In this document: positions 1 through 7,745 of the stretch, piece by piece
How the letters are laid out: every line of letters begins with the position of its first letter
Position numbering within the stretch: position 1 is the first letter of the stretch
Assembly: GCA_937870825.1 (NCBI GenBank)
Contig: CALMZO010000272.1
Coordinates: 1 to 54,726 of the forward strand
Length of the DNA: 54,726 nucleotides
Origin: an uncultured Chloroflexota bacterium
GTDB lineage: Bacteria > Chloroflexota > Anaerolineae > UBA4142 > SHND01
Direction of reading: 5' to 3'
The notes under the pieces: generated by a model
Seen by the model: the letters and a program-made list of their open reading frames with translations, nothing else
Database searches by the model: none
Told to the model about the DNA's origin: nothing
Translations under genes and position numbers: made by a program

Positions 1-932
1 TGCAGTTCGCCGCGCGCGAGCATCGGTTTAATCATGTTGCCCGCGTCCATCGAACCTTCTGCCGCGCCCGCGCCGACGATGGTGTGAATCTCGTCAATGA
101 AAACGATGATTTGACCTTCCGCGCTTGTGACTTCTTTGAGTACCGCTTTCAAACGTTCTTCAAATTCGCCGCGAAATTTCGCGCCCGCAATCATTGCGCC
201 AAAATCCAATGCGATGACTTTTTTGTCTTTCAATGGTTCCGGCACATCGCCGCGCACAATACGCTGCGCGAGTCCCTCAACAATCGCGGTTTTGCCAACG
301 CCCGGTTCGCCAATCAACACCGGATTGTTTTTCGTACGACGCGACAGAATTTGCATCACGCGGCGTACTTCTTCATCGCGTCCAATCACCGGGTCCAGCT
401 TGCCTTTGCGCGCGAGTTCGGTTAAATCGCGTCCGTATTTTTTCAATGCCTCGTACGTCGCTTCGGGATTTTGATTCGTGACGCGTTGATTGCCGCGTAC
501 CGATGTCAGTGCTTGCAAAATTTTGTCGCGCGTCACGCCCGCGCGTTTCAAAATTTGACTCGCTTTGCTTTCGACTTCGGCAAGGCCAATTAGAAAATGT
601 TCTGTCGAAACGTACTCGTCTTTTAAACTGTCCGCGACAGATTGCGCGTCGTCCAACACGCGTCCCGTTTGCCGCGCAAGTCCGACTTGGACCGCGCCGC
701 CGTACGCTTTTGCTAACTTATCAATTTCACTTTTTGCTTGCTGCGCGAGCGTTTCGGGATTGGCTTCCACCGCGCGCACAACTTGCGGCACAACGCCATC
801 GCTCTGATTCAACAGCGCCAGCAACAGATGTTCGGGTTCAATCGTGCTATTCGAACTTTCTTGCGCGAACGCCTGCGCGCCGACGAGCGCTTCTTGTGCC
901 TTTTCGGTTAGTTTTTGCATGTTTAGTGCCAT
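1..932 (-). CDS. clpB: ClpB disaggregase, N-terminal part (runs off left edge)
   Basis: AAA+ protein disaggregase that works with the DnaK system to resolubilise aggregated proteins in the cytoplasm. About 310 codons are present. The N-terminal double Clp repeat (start [16 protein letters not shown]) is followed by the first AAA+ domain with Walker [10 protein letters not shown] and Walker B IIFIDEIHT; the rest lies outside the window. The start at 932 is supported by the SD-like GAGGAAAT just upstream. That SD overlaps the last codons of the toxin gene, whose TAA ends 3 bp before this ATG, so translation is probably coupled. A second, truncated copy of this gene start lies at 1668-1736. Confidence 0.95.
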   Translation of the reverse strand, partial: MALNMQKLTEKAQEALVGAQAFAQESSNSTIEPEHLLLALLNQSDGVVPQVVRAVEANPETLAQQAKSEIDKLAKAYGGAVQVGLARQTGRVLDDAQSVADSLKDEYVSTEHFLIGLAEVESKASQILKRAGVTRDKILQALTSVRGNQRVTNQNPEATYEALKKYGRDLTELARKGKLDPVIGRDEEVRRVMQILSRRTKNNPVLIGEPGVGKTAIVEGLAQRIVRGDVPEPLKDKKVIALDFGAMIAGAKFRGEFEERLKAVLKEVTSAEGQIIVFIDEIHTIVGAGAAEGSMDAGNMIKPMLARGEL

Positions 933-943
933 AATTTATTTCC
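872..943. repeat. Direct repeat copy A (clpB 5' end)
   Basis: The functional copy of the clpB SD, start codon and first codons, repeated at 1676-1747. It forms the clpB-proximal border of the toxin-antitoxin cassette. Confidence 0.85.
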
Positions 944-1331
944 TCTTGTTTGCCAGTTCAATTTCAATTTCCAGTATTACTTGCAAGGTATTCAATGGAA
1001 CAGTCACTTTAGATACCGTTCCATCTGACAAATGCAAATGATGATGGCTCGAAAATTCCTTGTGATGTGCCGCGTTATCCCAACGCTTGATGAGCTTGCC
1101 ATCCTTGTCTTGCCAGTGAAAACTATATTTTCGGATTTTGATTTCGGAATTTGTTTCCATCACATTCTCAAAAAATTCGCCTTGACTTGAATCATATAAG
1201 TTTGCCTTGAGACGAATGAGCCCATCCGTGTCCGTAACATCACGTCTCAAGATTTGATACGTGATGACCATCGGACTGGAGATGAAACGCGCTTCGATTT
1301 CATCAAAGTAAGCTGTAATGTGCGAGTTCAT
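936..1331 (-). CDS. TumE-like toxin (DUF6516 type)
   Basis: A 131-residue protein resembling the TumE/DUF6516 toxin family: a small beta-rich domain with a central Y-x-F-H-W-Q-D-x-D-G-x-L-I-x-R-W-D-N-A-x-H-H block and a His-rich stretch (residues ~70-100). The family assignment is from memory of its pattern. The ATG overlaps the TGA of the upstream partner by 4 bp (ATGA), as in toxin-antitoxin operons. The last codons (AGG AAA TAA) double as the ribosome binding site of clpB, so the gene is wedged directly against clpB. It lies between two copies of the clpB 5' end, which suggests insertion. Confidence 0.7.
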   Translation of the reverse strand: MNSHITAYFDEIEARFISSPMVITYQILRRDVTDTDGLIRLKANLYDSSQGEFFENVMETNSEIKIRKYSFHWQDKDGKLIKRWDNAAHHKEFSSHHHLHLSDGTVSKVTVPLNTLQVILEIEIELANKRK

Positions 1332-1651
1332 GTTTGCTTCCCACTGTCAAGCAAGGTCATTCGCTGTTCAAGATTTTGCAACATCTCGAATGTGGCAGAC
1401 CATTCGAAAAAATCCATTGCGTCGCCGAGTTCGCCTTGTTCAAAGCGAGGGTAAAACTCGTGCGTGGGCATTTTGTAGATTTGTTCAAACGCGACGATTC
1501 GAGTTTCAAGGCGCGTTTTGACGTTTTCAAGACGCGATGTTTCACGCTCAAACAGTTTGTCAAGGGTCTGTTCGACAACCTGATCAATCGCGTTTTCGTC
1601 AGCAGATACATATTGTTCGAGTCGTTTTACTTTTTCGAGCACGGTTGACAT
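1328..1651 (-). CDS. Putative antitoxin partner of the TumE-like toxin
   Basis: A 107-residue acidic, largely helical protein (starts MSTVLEKVKRLEQYV). Its length, position and ATGA overlap with the downstream gene match the antitoxin of a TumE-type pair. No clear DNA-binding motif can be read by eye. An SD-like AAGAAGGGAG lies before the ATG, directly after the TGA that closes the truncated clpB-like reading frame at 1668-1736. The protein could also be a chaperone-like partner of unknown function. The assignment rests mainly on context. Confidence 0.6.
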   Translation of the reverse strand: MSTVLEKVKRLEQYVSADENAIDQVVEQTLDKLFERETSRLENVKTRLETRIVAFEQIYKMPTHEFYPRFEQGELGDAMDFFEWSATFEMLQNLEQRMTLLDSGKQT

Positions 1652-1667
1652 AGACTACTCCCTTCTT

Positions 1668-1736
1668 TCAAAAGGCACGCGCGCCGACGAGCGCTTCTTG
1701 TGCCTTTTCTGTTATTTTTTGCATGTTTAGTGCCAT
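1668..1736 (-). pseudogene. Duplicated clpB start: 22-codon leader ORF
   Basis: Reads [20 protein letters not shown] then AF and TGA, almost identical to the first 22 residues of ClpB at 932. It keeps its own AAAGGAAATAA ribosome binding site. It is too short for the ORF track. The TGA leads straight into the SD of the antitoxin gene. It looks like the original clpB start, cut off by the inserted toxin-antitoxin cassette, and may now act as a leader peptide coupling translation to the antitoxin. Confidence 0.85.
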
Positions 1737-1747
1737 AGGTTATTTCC
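1676..1747. repeat. Direct repeat copy B (clpB 5' end)
   Basis: About 72 bp matching 872-943 with roughly 7-9 mismatches by eye. It covers the SD, the ATG and the first ~20 codons of clpB. The two copies are offset by 804 bp and enclose the toxin-antitoxin pair. Confidence 0.85.
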
Positions 1748-1777
1748 TTTCAAGAAGGTATTACCAGTCAAAAACAA

Positions 1778-1847
1778 CAGTGCTTGCCCTCCCCCACTTC
1801 TTACCTCTAACCTTAAAGAAACCACGCGAGCGAGAAAGCAAGCACTG
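1778..1847. repeat. 10-bp inverted repeat between BON gene and clpB leader
   Basis: CAGTGCTTGC at 1778-1787 pairs with GCAAGCACTG at 1838-1847, with a 50-base loop. It lies in the ~170-bp spacer between the BON gene and the duplicated clpB start. It may be an mRNA structure or a regulator site; nothing else was recognised in the spacer. Confidence 0.5.
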
Positions 1848-1907
1848 CAACTAACCTGACGTTTTACGTTTGACCCCTCAATTCTTCGGGGCAGGCTCTT
1901 TCACGCC

Positions 1908-2480
1908 TCACTCTTCCGCCGGCGCTTCCTCTTCACCCTCTTCTGCTTGCGGCGCGGGCTTGGGCGCAGGTTTTGCGATGGGTTTCGCACCCGCCACAGG
2001 TTTCGCCGCCGCGGGCGCTGCCGGTTTTGGTGGTTCGGGCGCTTCGAGTGAATTCACCACCGAACGCACGCCTTCCACTTTTGCTGCAATTTCGGCTGCG
2101 GCTTTTTTGATGTCTTGTGAGGCGACGCTGCCTTTTAAATAAATATCGCCGAACGCACTGCCGACGAGAATTCCGGGAAAACTGCCGCGTGTGCGCGAAT
2201 CATTGCCGAGTGCTTGCGCGACGGCGATTTCCAAATCCGTATCCACATACAAGTGACTGATGACATCCTGAACGCCTTTTGTTTTCAAAACGACGTCCTC
2301 TGTGACTTCGCGTTCTGCGCGCGTGCGAACGTGTCCGCCGATTTCGACGATACCGTTGTTTGCTTTGAGGTCGAGCGCATCTGTCCATACGCGCACGCCC
2401 GTATAATTTTGCAATGTGCTGATGGCGGCGAGTTCTAATGCTTCGTCTTGCGCGGAACGTGCCATTGTTGCTTCTGCCAT
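1908..2480 (-). CDS. BON-domain protein
   Basis: 190 residues. Two BON-like modules are seen, residues ~15-80 (with GIVEIGGHVRTRAEREVTED) and ~88-148 (with GDIYLKGSVASQDIKKAAAE), each showing the alternating strand-helix pattern and a conserved Gly. A low-complexity Ala/Pro/Lys tail (~150-180) ends in Glu. There is no signal peptide, so it is probably cytoplasmic. BON domains are usually linked to stress and membrane binding; the exact role is unknown. It starts 4 bp after the hspR stop and so is co-transcribed with the heat-shock genes. Confidence 0.8.
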   Translation of the reverse strand: MAEATMARSAQDEALELAAISTLQNYTGVRVWTDALDLKANNGIVEIGGHVRTRAEREVTEDVVLKTKGVQDVISHLYVDTDLEIAVAQALGNDSRTRGSFPGILVGSAFGDIYLKGSVASQDIKKAAAEIAAKVEGVRSVVNSLEAPEPPKPAAPAAAKPVAGAKPIAKPAPKPAPQAEEGEEEAPAEE

Positions 2481-2484
2481 GTGT

Positions 2485-2940
2485 TTACTCCTTTTTGGAT
2501 TTTGCGGGTGCTGCTTTGCGCGGACGCCGCACTTGAATTTTCAGCGTCGTGGCGCCGGTGGCGCCGGGTTGTTTCTGTTCTTGAACGCGTATCAGTTCGC
2601 CATCGCTTGGTGATGTGATGGACTCGGGAAGACGAATTTGATTTTGTTCCAAAATTCTTTGCATCAATTCCAATTTTTCCGTGAGATTCATAATCACTTC
2701 GACACCTGCCAAATTCACGCCCAGATTATCGACGAGGCGGGCGATTTTTTTCAAACGTTCAATGTCGCGCTGCGAATACAAACGAATGCTGCCGCGCGAA
2801 CGTTTCGGTTTCACAAGCCCCGCGCGTTCGTAATAACGCAATGTCTGCGGATGCATTTCTACCAAACGCGCGGCAACGCTGATAACAAACATCGGCTCGT
2901 CGCTGCTGTTGCCATTCGTTTCCCGAAAATAGATTGCCAT
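2485..2940 (-). CDS. hspR: HspR-type MerR-family heat-shock repressor
   Basis: 151 residues. The N-terminal MerR helix-turn-helix and wing (residues ~17-60) carry the HspR hallmark MHPQTLRYYERAGLVKP and RGSIRLYSQRDIERL, followed by a short coiled coil and a basic tail. HspR represses dnaK/dnaJ/clpB-type operons by binding HAIR inverted repeats, with DnaK as co-repressor in actinobacteria. It lies downstream of dnaJ in the same unit and upstream of clpB. A HAIR-like site lies at 4086-4112 in front of dnaJ and hsp20, which fits autoregulation. Confidence 0.88.
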   Translation of the reverse strand: MAIYFRETNGNSSDEPMFVISVAARLVEMHPQTLRYYERAGLVKPKRSRGSIRLYSQRDIERLKKIARLVDNLGVNLAGVEVIMNLTEKLELMQRILEQNQIRLPESITSPSDGELIRVQEQKQPGATGATTLKIQVRRPRKAAPAKSKKE

Positions 2941-2997
2941 ACTATATCACCACTTTCGCTTCCGGTTGGTGTCAACACTCGGTGGTCTGCACATTTC

Positions 2998-3960
2998 TTA
3001 CTTCGCGCGCAGTGCTTGTAATTCTTGAAACAGTTCCATTTCTTGTTTGCTCAATTTGTCCGGAAGCACGATTCTCACGCGCGCATACAAATTGCCAAAC
3101 GCGTTCGGTTCGTTCAACTTGGGCATTCCTTTGTTCGAGAGGCGAATCGTTTTGCCGTTTTGCGTCTCGGCAGGAATTTTAAGCAGAATGTTTTTTCCGT
3201 TGGGCGTTGGCACAGCCACTTCGCCGCCGAGAATCGCGGTGTACAAGTCCACCGGCACTTCGACCGTGACATCATCCCCATTGCGTTCAAAACGCGTGTC
3301 GGGCAAAACCTCGATATTCAAAAACAAATCGCCCGCCGGGCCCGCGCCGACTCCCGAGCCGCCTTGTTTGGCGAGCCGCACGCGTGAGCCGGTCTTGACA
3401 CCCGGCTTGATGTCCACTTCCATCTTTTTGCCGTCTTTATGCAAAATGCGTTTCGTGCCGTGATACGCTTCATCAAACGTAATTTGCACGGGCTGTTCCA
3501 GATCGCGTCCGCGCGCGTTCATCCCGCCGGTGCCTGCGCGCCCGCCGCCGGAAAAGCCGCCCGCGCCGCCGCCAAAAAAGGTGCGAAAGAAATCGGAGGC
3601 GCCGCCGAGGTCGCCAAAGATTTGTTCGTACTCTTCCGGGTCCACCGTGCGATACGCCGCGCCGCCGCTCCTGCCGCCGGTGGCATCCCCCCACGTAAAG
3701 GGTTGTCCGCCGCCCGCGCGTTGATAGTTTTCATAGTCTTTCCAATTCGCGCCCAACGCGTCGTACTTTTTTCGTTTTTCCGGGTCGCTGAGCACTTCGT
3801 ACGCTTCGTTGACCTCTTTGAATTTTTGCTCGGTGGCATTATCCCCCGGATTGACATCGGGATGCAGCTTGCGCGCCAATTTACGGTACGCGGACTTGAT
3901 GTCCTTTTCGCTGGCATCCTTGCTGACACCCAAAGTCTTGTAATAGTCCTGATATTCCAC
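2998..3960 (-). CDS. dnaJ: DnaJ/CbpA-type co-chaperone
   Basis: 320 residues. J domain at residues ~4-70 with the HPD motif ([10 protein letters not shown]), a Gly/Phe-rich linker (~110-150, repeated GGG), then two C-terminal substrate-binding beta domains (~155-315). There is no CxxCxGxG zinc-finger region, so it is a type II J protein (CbpA/DnaJ2-like) that stimulates DnaK ATPase. It is the first gene of the leftward heat-shock unit, transcribed from the promoter at 4034-4062. No dnaK or grpE is in the window. Confidence 0.92.
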   Translation of the reverse strand: MEYQDYYKTLGVSKDASEKDIKSAYRKLARKLHPDVNPGDNATEQKFKEVNEAYEVLSDPEKRKKYDALGANWKDYENYQRAGGGQPFTWGDATGGRSGGAAYRTVDPEEYEQIFGDLGGASDFFRTFFGGGAGGFSGGGRAGTGGMNARGRDLEQPVQITFDEAYHGTKRILHKDGKKMEVDIKPGVKTGSRVRLAKQGGSGVGAGPAGDLFLNIEVLPDTRFERNGDDVTVEVPVDLYTAILGGEVAVPTPNGKNILLKIPAETQNGKTIRLSNKGMPKLNEPNAFGNLYARVRIVLPDKLSKQEMELFQELQALRAK

Positions 3961-4033
3961 AGTTGCCTCTCAATAAAAAAGCGGGATACCCGTGCCCACC
4001 CGTCCTTTGCCAATCCCACAAAATCTGCGGCAA

Positions 4034-4062
4034 AGTATAGCAGCTGCCAATTGCAATGTCAA
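4034..4062 (-). promoter_or_regulatory. SigA-type promoter of dnaJ operon
   Basis: On the minus strand, TTGACA (4062-4057), a 17-bp spacer, then TATACT (4039-4034). Near-consensus and divergent from the hsp20 promoter. Confidence 0.8.
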
Positions 4063-4119
4063 TAAATTATCAAAAATTTTAATAAAAACTTGATAATAAC
4101 ATTGTCAAGTTTATTGACA
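4057..4119. repeat. 10-bp inverted repeat holding both -35 boxes
   Basis: TGTCAATAAA at 4057-4066 and TTTATTGACA at 4110-4119 are perfect inverse complements, so the -35 boxes of the two divergent promoters face each other symmetrically. A second pair, TTATCAA (4067-4073) and TTGATAA (4090-4096), lies inside. Confidence 0.8.
4086..4112. promoter_or_regulatory. HAIR-like HspR operator
   Basis: AAACTTGA-N11-TCAAGTTT, a perfect inverted repeat. Its core CTTGA-N11-TCAAG keeps the half-site and spacing of the HAIR consensus (CTTGAGT-N7-ACTCAAG). It sits between the two -35 boxes of dnaJ and hsp20, so one bound dimer could block both promoters. Confidence 0.7.
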
Positions 4120-4142
4120 GATGGACTAACACAATTTATAAT
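4114..4142 (+). promoter_or_regulatory. Consensus SigA promoter of hsp20
   Basis: TTGACA (4114-4119), 17-bp spacer, TATAAT (4137-4142): a perfect consensus, 38 bp before the hsp20 ATG. Confidence 0.85.
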
Positions 4143-4179
4143 CACGCGAGAATGAATTTTGTACAGGAGGAACCAACCT

Positions 4180-4653
4180 ATGAGCAAACTTGTTCACTGG
4201 CAACCGATGAGTGAGATGCTGTCTTTGCGCGACGCGATGAATCGGCTCTTTGAAGATTCGTGGGTGAGCAATCGCGAGTGGAGCAATGTTCCCGTGGCGT
4301 GGACGGAACCCTCATTGGATGTGTACGAAACCACAGATACTCTCGTTGTGAAAGCTGCGATTCCCGGCGTGAAACCGGAAGATGTCGAAATCACGGTCAA
4401 AGGCAACTATCTCGCCATTTCCGGTGAAACCAAAGAAGAGACCGAATCTCAAGACAAGAATTACTTGCGCCGCGAATCGCGCGTGGGCACGTTCAGCCGC
4501 ATGATTGAATTGCCGAACGAATTGCAGAGCGACAAGGCGGACGCGAAATTCGAGAACGGCGTTTTGACAATTACGTTCCCGAAAGCGGAACAACTCAAAC
4601 CCAAAAAGATCCAGGTCAAAGCCGTCGAATCGAACGGACAGTCCAGGAACTAA
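4180..4653 (+). CDS. Small heat-shock protein Hsp20
   Basis: 157 residues, an ATP-independent holdase. The alpha-crystallin domain spans ~38-140 with PSLDVYETTDTLVVKAAIPG at its start, the AxFENGVLTI motif (A-K-F-E-N-G-V-L-T-I-T-F-P-K) near the end, and a C-terminal tail. The ATG at 4180 has a perfect SD (AGGAGG, 4165-4170), so the upstream TTG at 4159 is not needed. It is transcribed alone, from a consensus promoter beside a HAIR-like site, and closed by a strong terminator. Confidence 0.95.
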   Translation: MSKLVHWQPMSEMLSLRDAMNRLFEDSWVSNREWSNVPVAWTEPSLDVYETTDTLVVKAAIPGVKPEDVEITVKGNYLAISGETKEETESQDKNYLRRESRVGTFSRMIELPNELQSDKADAKFENGVLTITFPKAEQLKPKKIQVKAVESNGQSRN

Positions 4654-4661
4654 CCTCGAAT

Positions 4662-4698
4662 AAAAAAACGCCGCGCAGTCTCTGCGCGGCGTTTTTTT
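4662..4698. terminator. Bidirectional intrinsic terminator
   Basis: A-run, stem CGCCGCGCA / TGCGCGGCG with a 5-base loop, then seven T. It serves hsp20 and the convergent small membrane protein gene. Confidence 0.9.
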
Positions 4699-4706
4699 CG
4701 TGTCCA

Positions 4707-4901
4707 TCACGGCACTGTCGTTGCTATCGGAACCGGTGTCACCGGAATCGGTTGCGGTGTTTGGGTAATAACGCTCCCAAGAATCATGCTTAACACAACG
4801 AGCAAGCCAATGACGACAAAGATTCCGCTTGCGATGCGGACGCCGCGACTTTGAGAACTTGTTTGTGGTTTCTTTTGCGGCGCTTTTTTTGCCTTTGCCA
4901 T
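4707..4901 (-). CDS. Small single-pass membrane protein, unknown
   Basis: 64 residues: a Lys/Gln/Ser-rich basic N-terminus (~1-22), one hydrophobic helix (~23-46, SGIFVVIGLLVVLSMILGSV) and a short Pro/Thr/Val tail. The basic N-terminus suggests N-in, C-out topology. A strong SD (AGGAGGAGAT) lies right before the ATG, which supports a real gene. Not recognised; no function is proposed. Confidence 0.7.
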   Translation of the reverse strand: MAKAKKAPQKKPQTSSQSRGVRIASGIFVVIGLLVVLSMILGSVITQTPQPIPVTPVPIATTVP

Positions 4902-4963
4902 ACATCTCCTCCTGAAAAAATGCGGGAAGGATTATAGCATCAACAAATTTGCCGCGCCAATTT

Positions 4964-5785
4964 TTATTTCGTCAAAAGAAATCGTTTCCGCACCATGCGA
5001 CTCAACACGTCCATTGCCAACACCACAATCAGAATCAAAATCAAAACCATTGCCACGCGTTGATAGGTCAGCGTGTTAATGTATAGATTCAGCAGCAGTC
5101 CGATGCCGCCCGCGCCGACGAACCCCAAAATCGCCGAGGCGCGGATATTGTACTCGATCATAAACAACAGTTGACTCCACACACTGTTCGCGCTTTCATG
5201 CCACATCACAAAGCGCGCCAGATGCCACGGGCGCGCGCCGAGCGCGGACACGGCTTCCAAAATTTCCGGGTCAACCGCTTCAAATGTCTCCGCGTACAAT
5301 TTTGCCAGATAGCCCGCCGTGTACACGGCGAGCGCGAGCGTACCGGCCAGCGGACCCAAGCCAACCGTAATTACAAAAATGACTGCCCACAACAAAGACG
5401 GCACTGTTCGAATCGCGCCGACGAACACACGCGTGGCGTACACCACGACGCGCGGCATCAAATTCCGCGCGCCCAAAAAACCGAGCGGCACCGCGAAAAT
5501 GAAACCGAGCAGACTTCCCGCGAGCGCCATGTGAATGGTTTCCCACAATGCGGCGAGCGCTTGCGGCAAAATTTCGGTGTCAGGCGGAAATGTTTCGCGC
5601 GCAAAGAGGACGAGATTCGATGCGCCTTTGGACAGCCGCGCCGGGTCGAACAGCCCCAATTGGCCGAGCAGCAAAACGAGGACGCCAAGCACGCCTGCGG
5701 CAATCAACAAATCGTGATTGAGCAGAACTTGAGGCGAGGCGCGGGGCGAACGTTCTAACGTTTGACGCGGCGACTCGGCGCTCAT
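4964..5785 (-). CDS. phnE: Phosphonate-type ABC transporter permease PhnE
   Basis: 273 residues, about six membrane helices. The binding-protein-dependent transport EAA-type loop is at ~160-190 (ETFEAVDPEILEAVSALGAR), typical of PhnE. It forms the inner-membrane channel for the substrate bound by the PhnD-like lipoprotein. The start overlaps the end of phnC by 4 bp, and gene order phnD-phnC-phnE is the usual one. No C-P lyase (phnG-M), phnX or ptx gene is nearby, so the substrate is not fixed by context. Confidence 0.88.
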   Translation of the reverse strand: MSAESPRQTLERSPRASPQVLLNHDLLIAAGVLGVLVLLLGQLGLFDPARLSKGASNLVLFARETFPPDTEILPQALAALWETIHMALAGSLLGFIFAVPLGFLGARNLMPRVVVYATRVFVGAIRTVPSLLWAVIFVITVGLGPLAGTLALAVYTAGYLAKLYAETFEAVDPEILEAVSALGARPWHLARFVMWHESANSVWSQLLFMIEYNIRASAILGFVGAGGIGLLLNLYINTLTYQRVAMVLILILIVVLAMDVLSRMVRKRFLLTK

Positions 5786-6591
5786 TCCAAAACCTCGCGC
5801 ACATGCGCGAAACTTAGCTCGTGCGCGGTGGAACGTTCGACGATGGTGCCCTGTTTGAGGATGACAACTTGGTCGCCGATTTCTTGCACCAGCGGAATTT
5901 CGTGCAGGTTAATTACAAACGCGATTTGTTCGCGCGCGCTCAAGTCCCGCATCGCTTGCAACACTTGCGCGGCACGCGGCAAATCGAGGTCCGAAACAAA
6001 TTCGTCGGCAAAGACAATACGCGGCTGCTGCAGCAGCGTGCGCGCGATTGCAACTCGCTGCCGTTCGCCCCCGCTCAAGCGATAAACGGGCTCGGAGGCT
6101 TTGTGAACAATGCCGAGCAAGTTCAGATATTCGCGCGCGCGTTCTATTTCCAGTTTGGGAAAAATCCCGAGCAGCGGCAGCACCGGATTCATGCGCCCGA
6201 CCGCGCCGAGCAAAACATTCTCCAACGTCGTCATGCCGCGCACCAAGCCCAACTGCTGCGGAATGTAGCCCACGCGTTGACGCAATGCGGGTGTGGTGCG
6301 CGCATTGTCGCTTAACGTATGTTCCAGAAGGTCAACACTGCCGCGCTGCGGTGACAAAATTCCCGCGAGGATTTTCAACAGCGTTGTCTTGCCCGAACCG
6401 GACGCGCCAAGAATTGTCAAAAAACCGCTGACGGGAATTTGCAGCGAAATATCACGCAGAATCCACGCGTCGTTGCGATACGCGAACCAAACAGCATTAG
6501 CCCTGCACGCGACACTAGAGGCAAGGGTCGTGGCAGGGCTAATAGTTTGTGGCAATGAAAATGCGGTGGTTGTTTGCATAGGCGGGGGCAA
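5782..6591 (-). CDS. phnC: Phosphonate-type ABC transporter ATPase PhnC
   Basis: 269 residues with a complete ABC ATPase: Walker A GASGSGKTT (~65-73), signature LSGGERQRVAIA (~170), Walker B IVFADEF, and an H-loop in VINLHEIP. The N-terminus has ~28 extra residues before the first strand, so the second Met (6579) may be the real start. It energises the PhnE permease. Walker B and the signature look intact. Confidence 0.88.
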   Translation of the reverse strand: MPPPMQTTTAFSLPQTISPATTLASSVACRANAVWFAYRNDAWILRDISLQIPVSGFLTILGASGSGKTTLLKILAGILSPQRGSVDLLEHTLSDNARTTPALRQRVGYIPQQLGLVRGMTTLENVLLGAVGRMNPVLPLLGIFPKLEIERAREYLNLLGIVHKASEPVYRLSGGERQRVAIARTLLQQPRIVFADEFVSDLDLPRAAQVLQAMRDLSAREQIAFVINLHEIPLVQEIGDQVVILKQGTIVERSTAHELSFAHVREVLE

Positions 6592-6613
6592 CTCTTTTGG
6601 CTGCCCGAAAGTG

Positions 6614-7552
6614 TTAGGGCGAAATTTTTTCAGTGAATGTCAGACCCGCCAACTTGAGATATTGTTTGAGCGCGGCGAGATGTTTCTCCGCCGACGATTT
6701 TTCGAGACCGACAAAAATTCCCGAAATAAAGCCGCGCATCACCTCGCGATATTGTGGTTCACCCAAACCTTGCAGCGCGTCCACAACGCGCGAACGCAGC
6801 GGCTCTTGCAATTCTTTGCTCAACAAAATTGCGTGTGACGGAATCGGTCCTTGTTGTTCCAGGACGCGTGTGTTGGCGAGGACCTCATTATACAATTTTT
6901 CCGGCACATCACCAGCAATGATGCCGACGTCCACCTGTCCCGCTTTCAATGCTTCCCAGCATTGCTGATAACCGCCGCCGAAAACGACATTGCCAAAAAA
7001 CGCTTTCGCGTCGGCTTCACCTTTTTCGGGTTTGGGAATCATGTTCAATTCAATCAGGCGTCCCATCGGCGAAACATAGCCGGACGTGGAAACGGGACTC
7101 GAAAAGCAAACGGTCTTGCCTTTCAAGTCATTCAACGTTTGCGCGGGGCTGTCTTGCGGCACGACCCAGTACGAGTAATAATACGTTGCGTTTTGCTTTT
7201 TGCCGTCCATTAAAACTTCGCGCACTTCGGCAAAGGCGAGCTCGGCACCGGCTTTTTCCACGGCAAGATGCGCGGGCCAGGCACCCATAAACGCAACTTG
7301 TGCTTGCCCGAAACGCAGTGCCTCAATGACACCGGCTTGACTCAACGGCACGTACATCTCAACATCCACATCCGCTAACTTGGATTCCAGATATTGTTCA
7401 ATCGGTTTGGATTTTTCGAGCATTTCGTCGGTTGCGAGTGTGGGCTGAATCGCGACGACCAGTTTCTGTTTTGTCGAGGGCGCGCTGCCGCCACACGCCG
7501 CGAGCATCAACGAAACGAAAACGAGGGCGATGCCAAAAACGATGCGGTTCAT
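6614..7552 (-). CDS. phnD: PhnD-type substrate-binding lipoprotein
   Basis: 312 residues from the ATG at 7552, which has an AGAGGAG ribosome binding site. A lipoprotein signal ends in the lipobox LAAC (Cys20), so the mature protein is anchored outside the membrane. The PhnD/SsuA-like fold begins KLVVAIQPTLATDEM and continues with family features FMGAWPAHLAVEKA and GKTVCFSSPVSTSGYVSPMG. PhnD relatives bind phosphonates, phosphite or other oxyanions, so exact specificity is open. The divergent neighbour is a DtxR-family metal regulator, which is unusual for this transporter class. Confidence 0.88.
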   Translation of the reverse strand: MNRIVFGIALVFVSLMLAACGGSAPSTKQKLVVAIQPTLATDEMLEKSKPIEQYLESKLADVDVEMYVPLSQAGVIEALRFGQAQVAFMGAWPAHLAVEKAGAELAFAEVREVLMDGKKQNATYYYSYWVVPQDSPAQTLNDLKGKTVCFSSPVSTSGYVSPMGRLIELNMIPKPEKGEADAKAFFGNVVFGGGYQQCWEALKAGQVDVGIIAGDVPEKLYNEVLANTRVLEQQGPIPSHAILLSKELQEPLRSRVVDALQGLGEPQYREVMRGFISGIFVGLEKSSAEKHLAALKQYLKLAGLTFTEKISP

Positions 7553-7671
7553 TCGAAACTCCTCTGAGGGAAAAGTCAACTCACTTGATTTGCGCTTGCT
7601 TGTGCTATAAAATCTCACCGTGTAACGCGATGGAGAACGCCTCAGCACCCTGCGTAGAAATTGTGAGTTTG

Positions 7672-7692
7672 TACTAACAAGTCTTGTTAGTA
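7672..7692. promoter_or_regulatory. 21-bp perfect palindrome, likely DtxR-family operator
   Basis: TACTAACAAG-T-CTTGTTAGTA is symmetric over all 21 bases. It lies between the divergent phnD and dtxR-like genes, about 55 bp before the latter, and overlaps a plausible promoter (TTGTAC 7669-7674, TATAGC 7691-7696). Length and symmetry fit the DtxR/MntR/IdeR class. Confidence 0.7.
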
Positions 7693-7745
7693 TAGCATAA
7701 CAAATCCTGACCCGGGCTAAGAATTCCATAAAACTTTTTCATGCC

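Noticed and set aside
4159..4179. Upstream TTG start of hsp20
   Set aside because: The SD AGGAGG lies inside this stretch and points to the ATG at 4180.
5171..5758. 195-codon plus-strand frame opposite phnE
   Set aside because: Antisense to phnE; strongly basic product without any domain.
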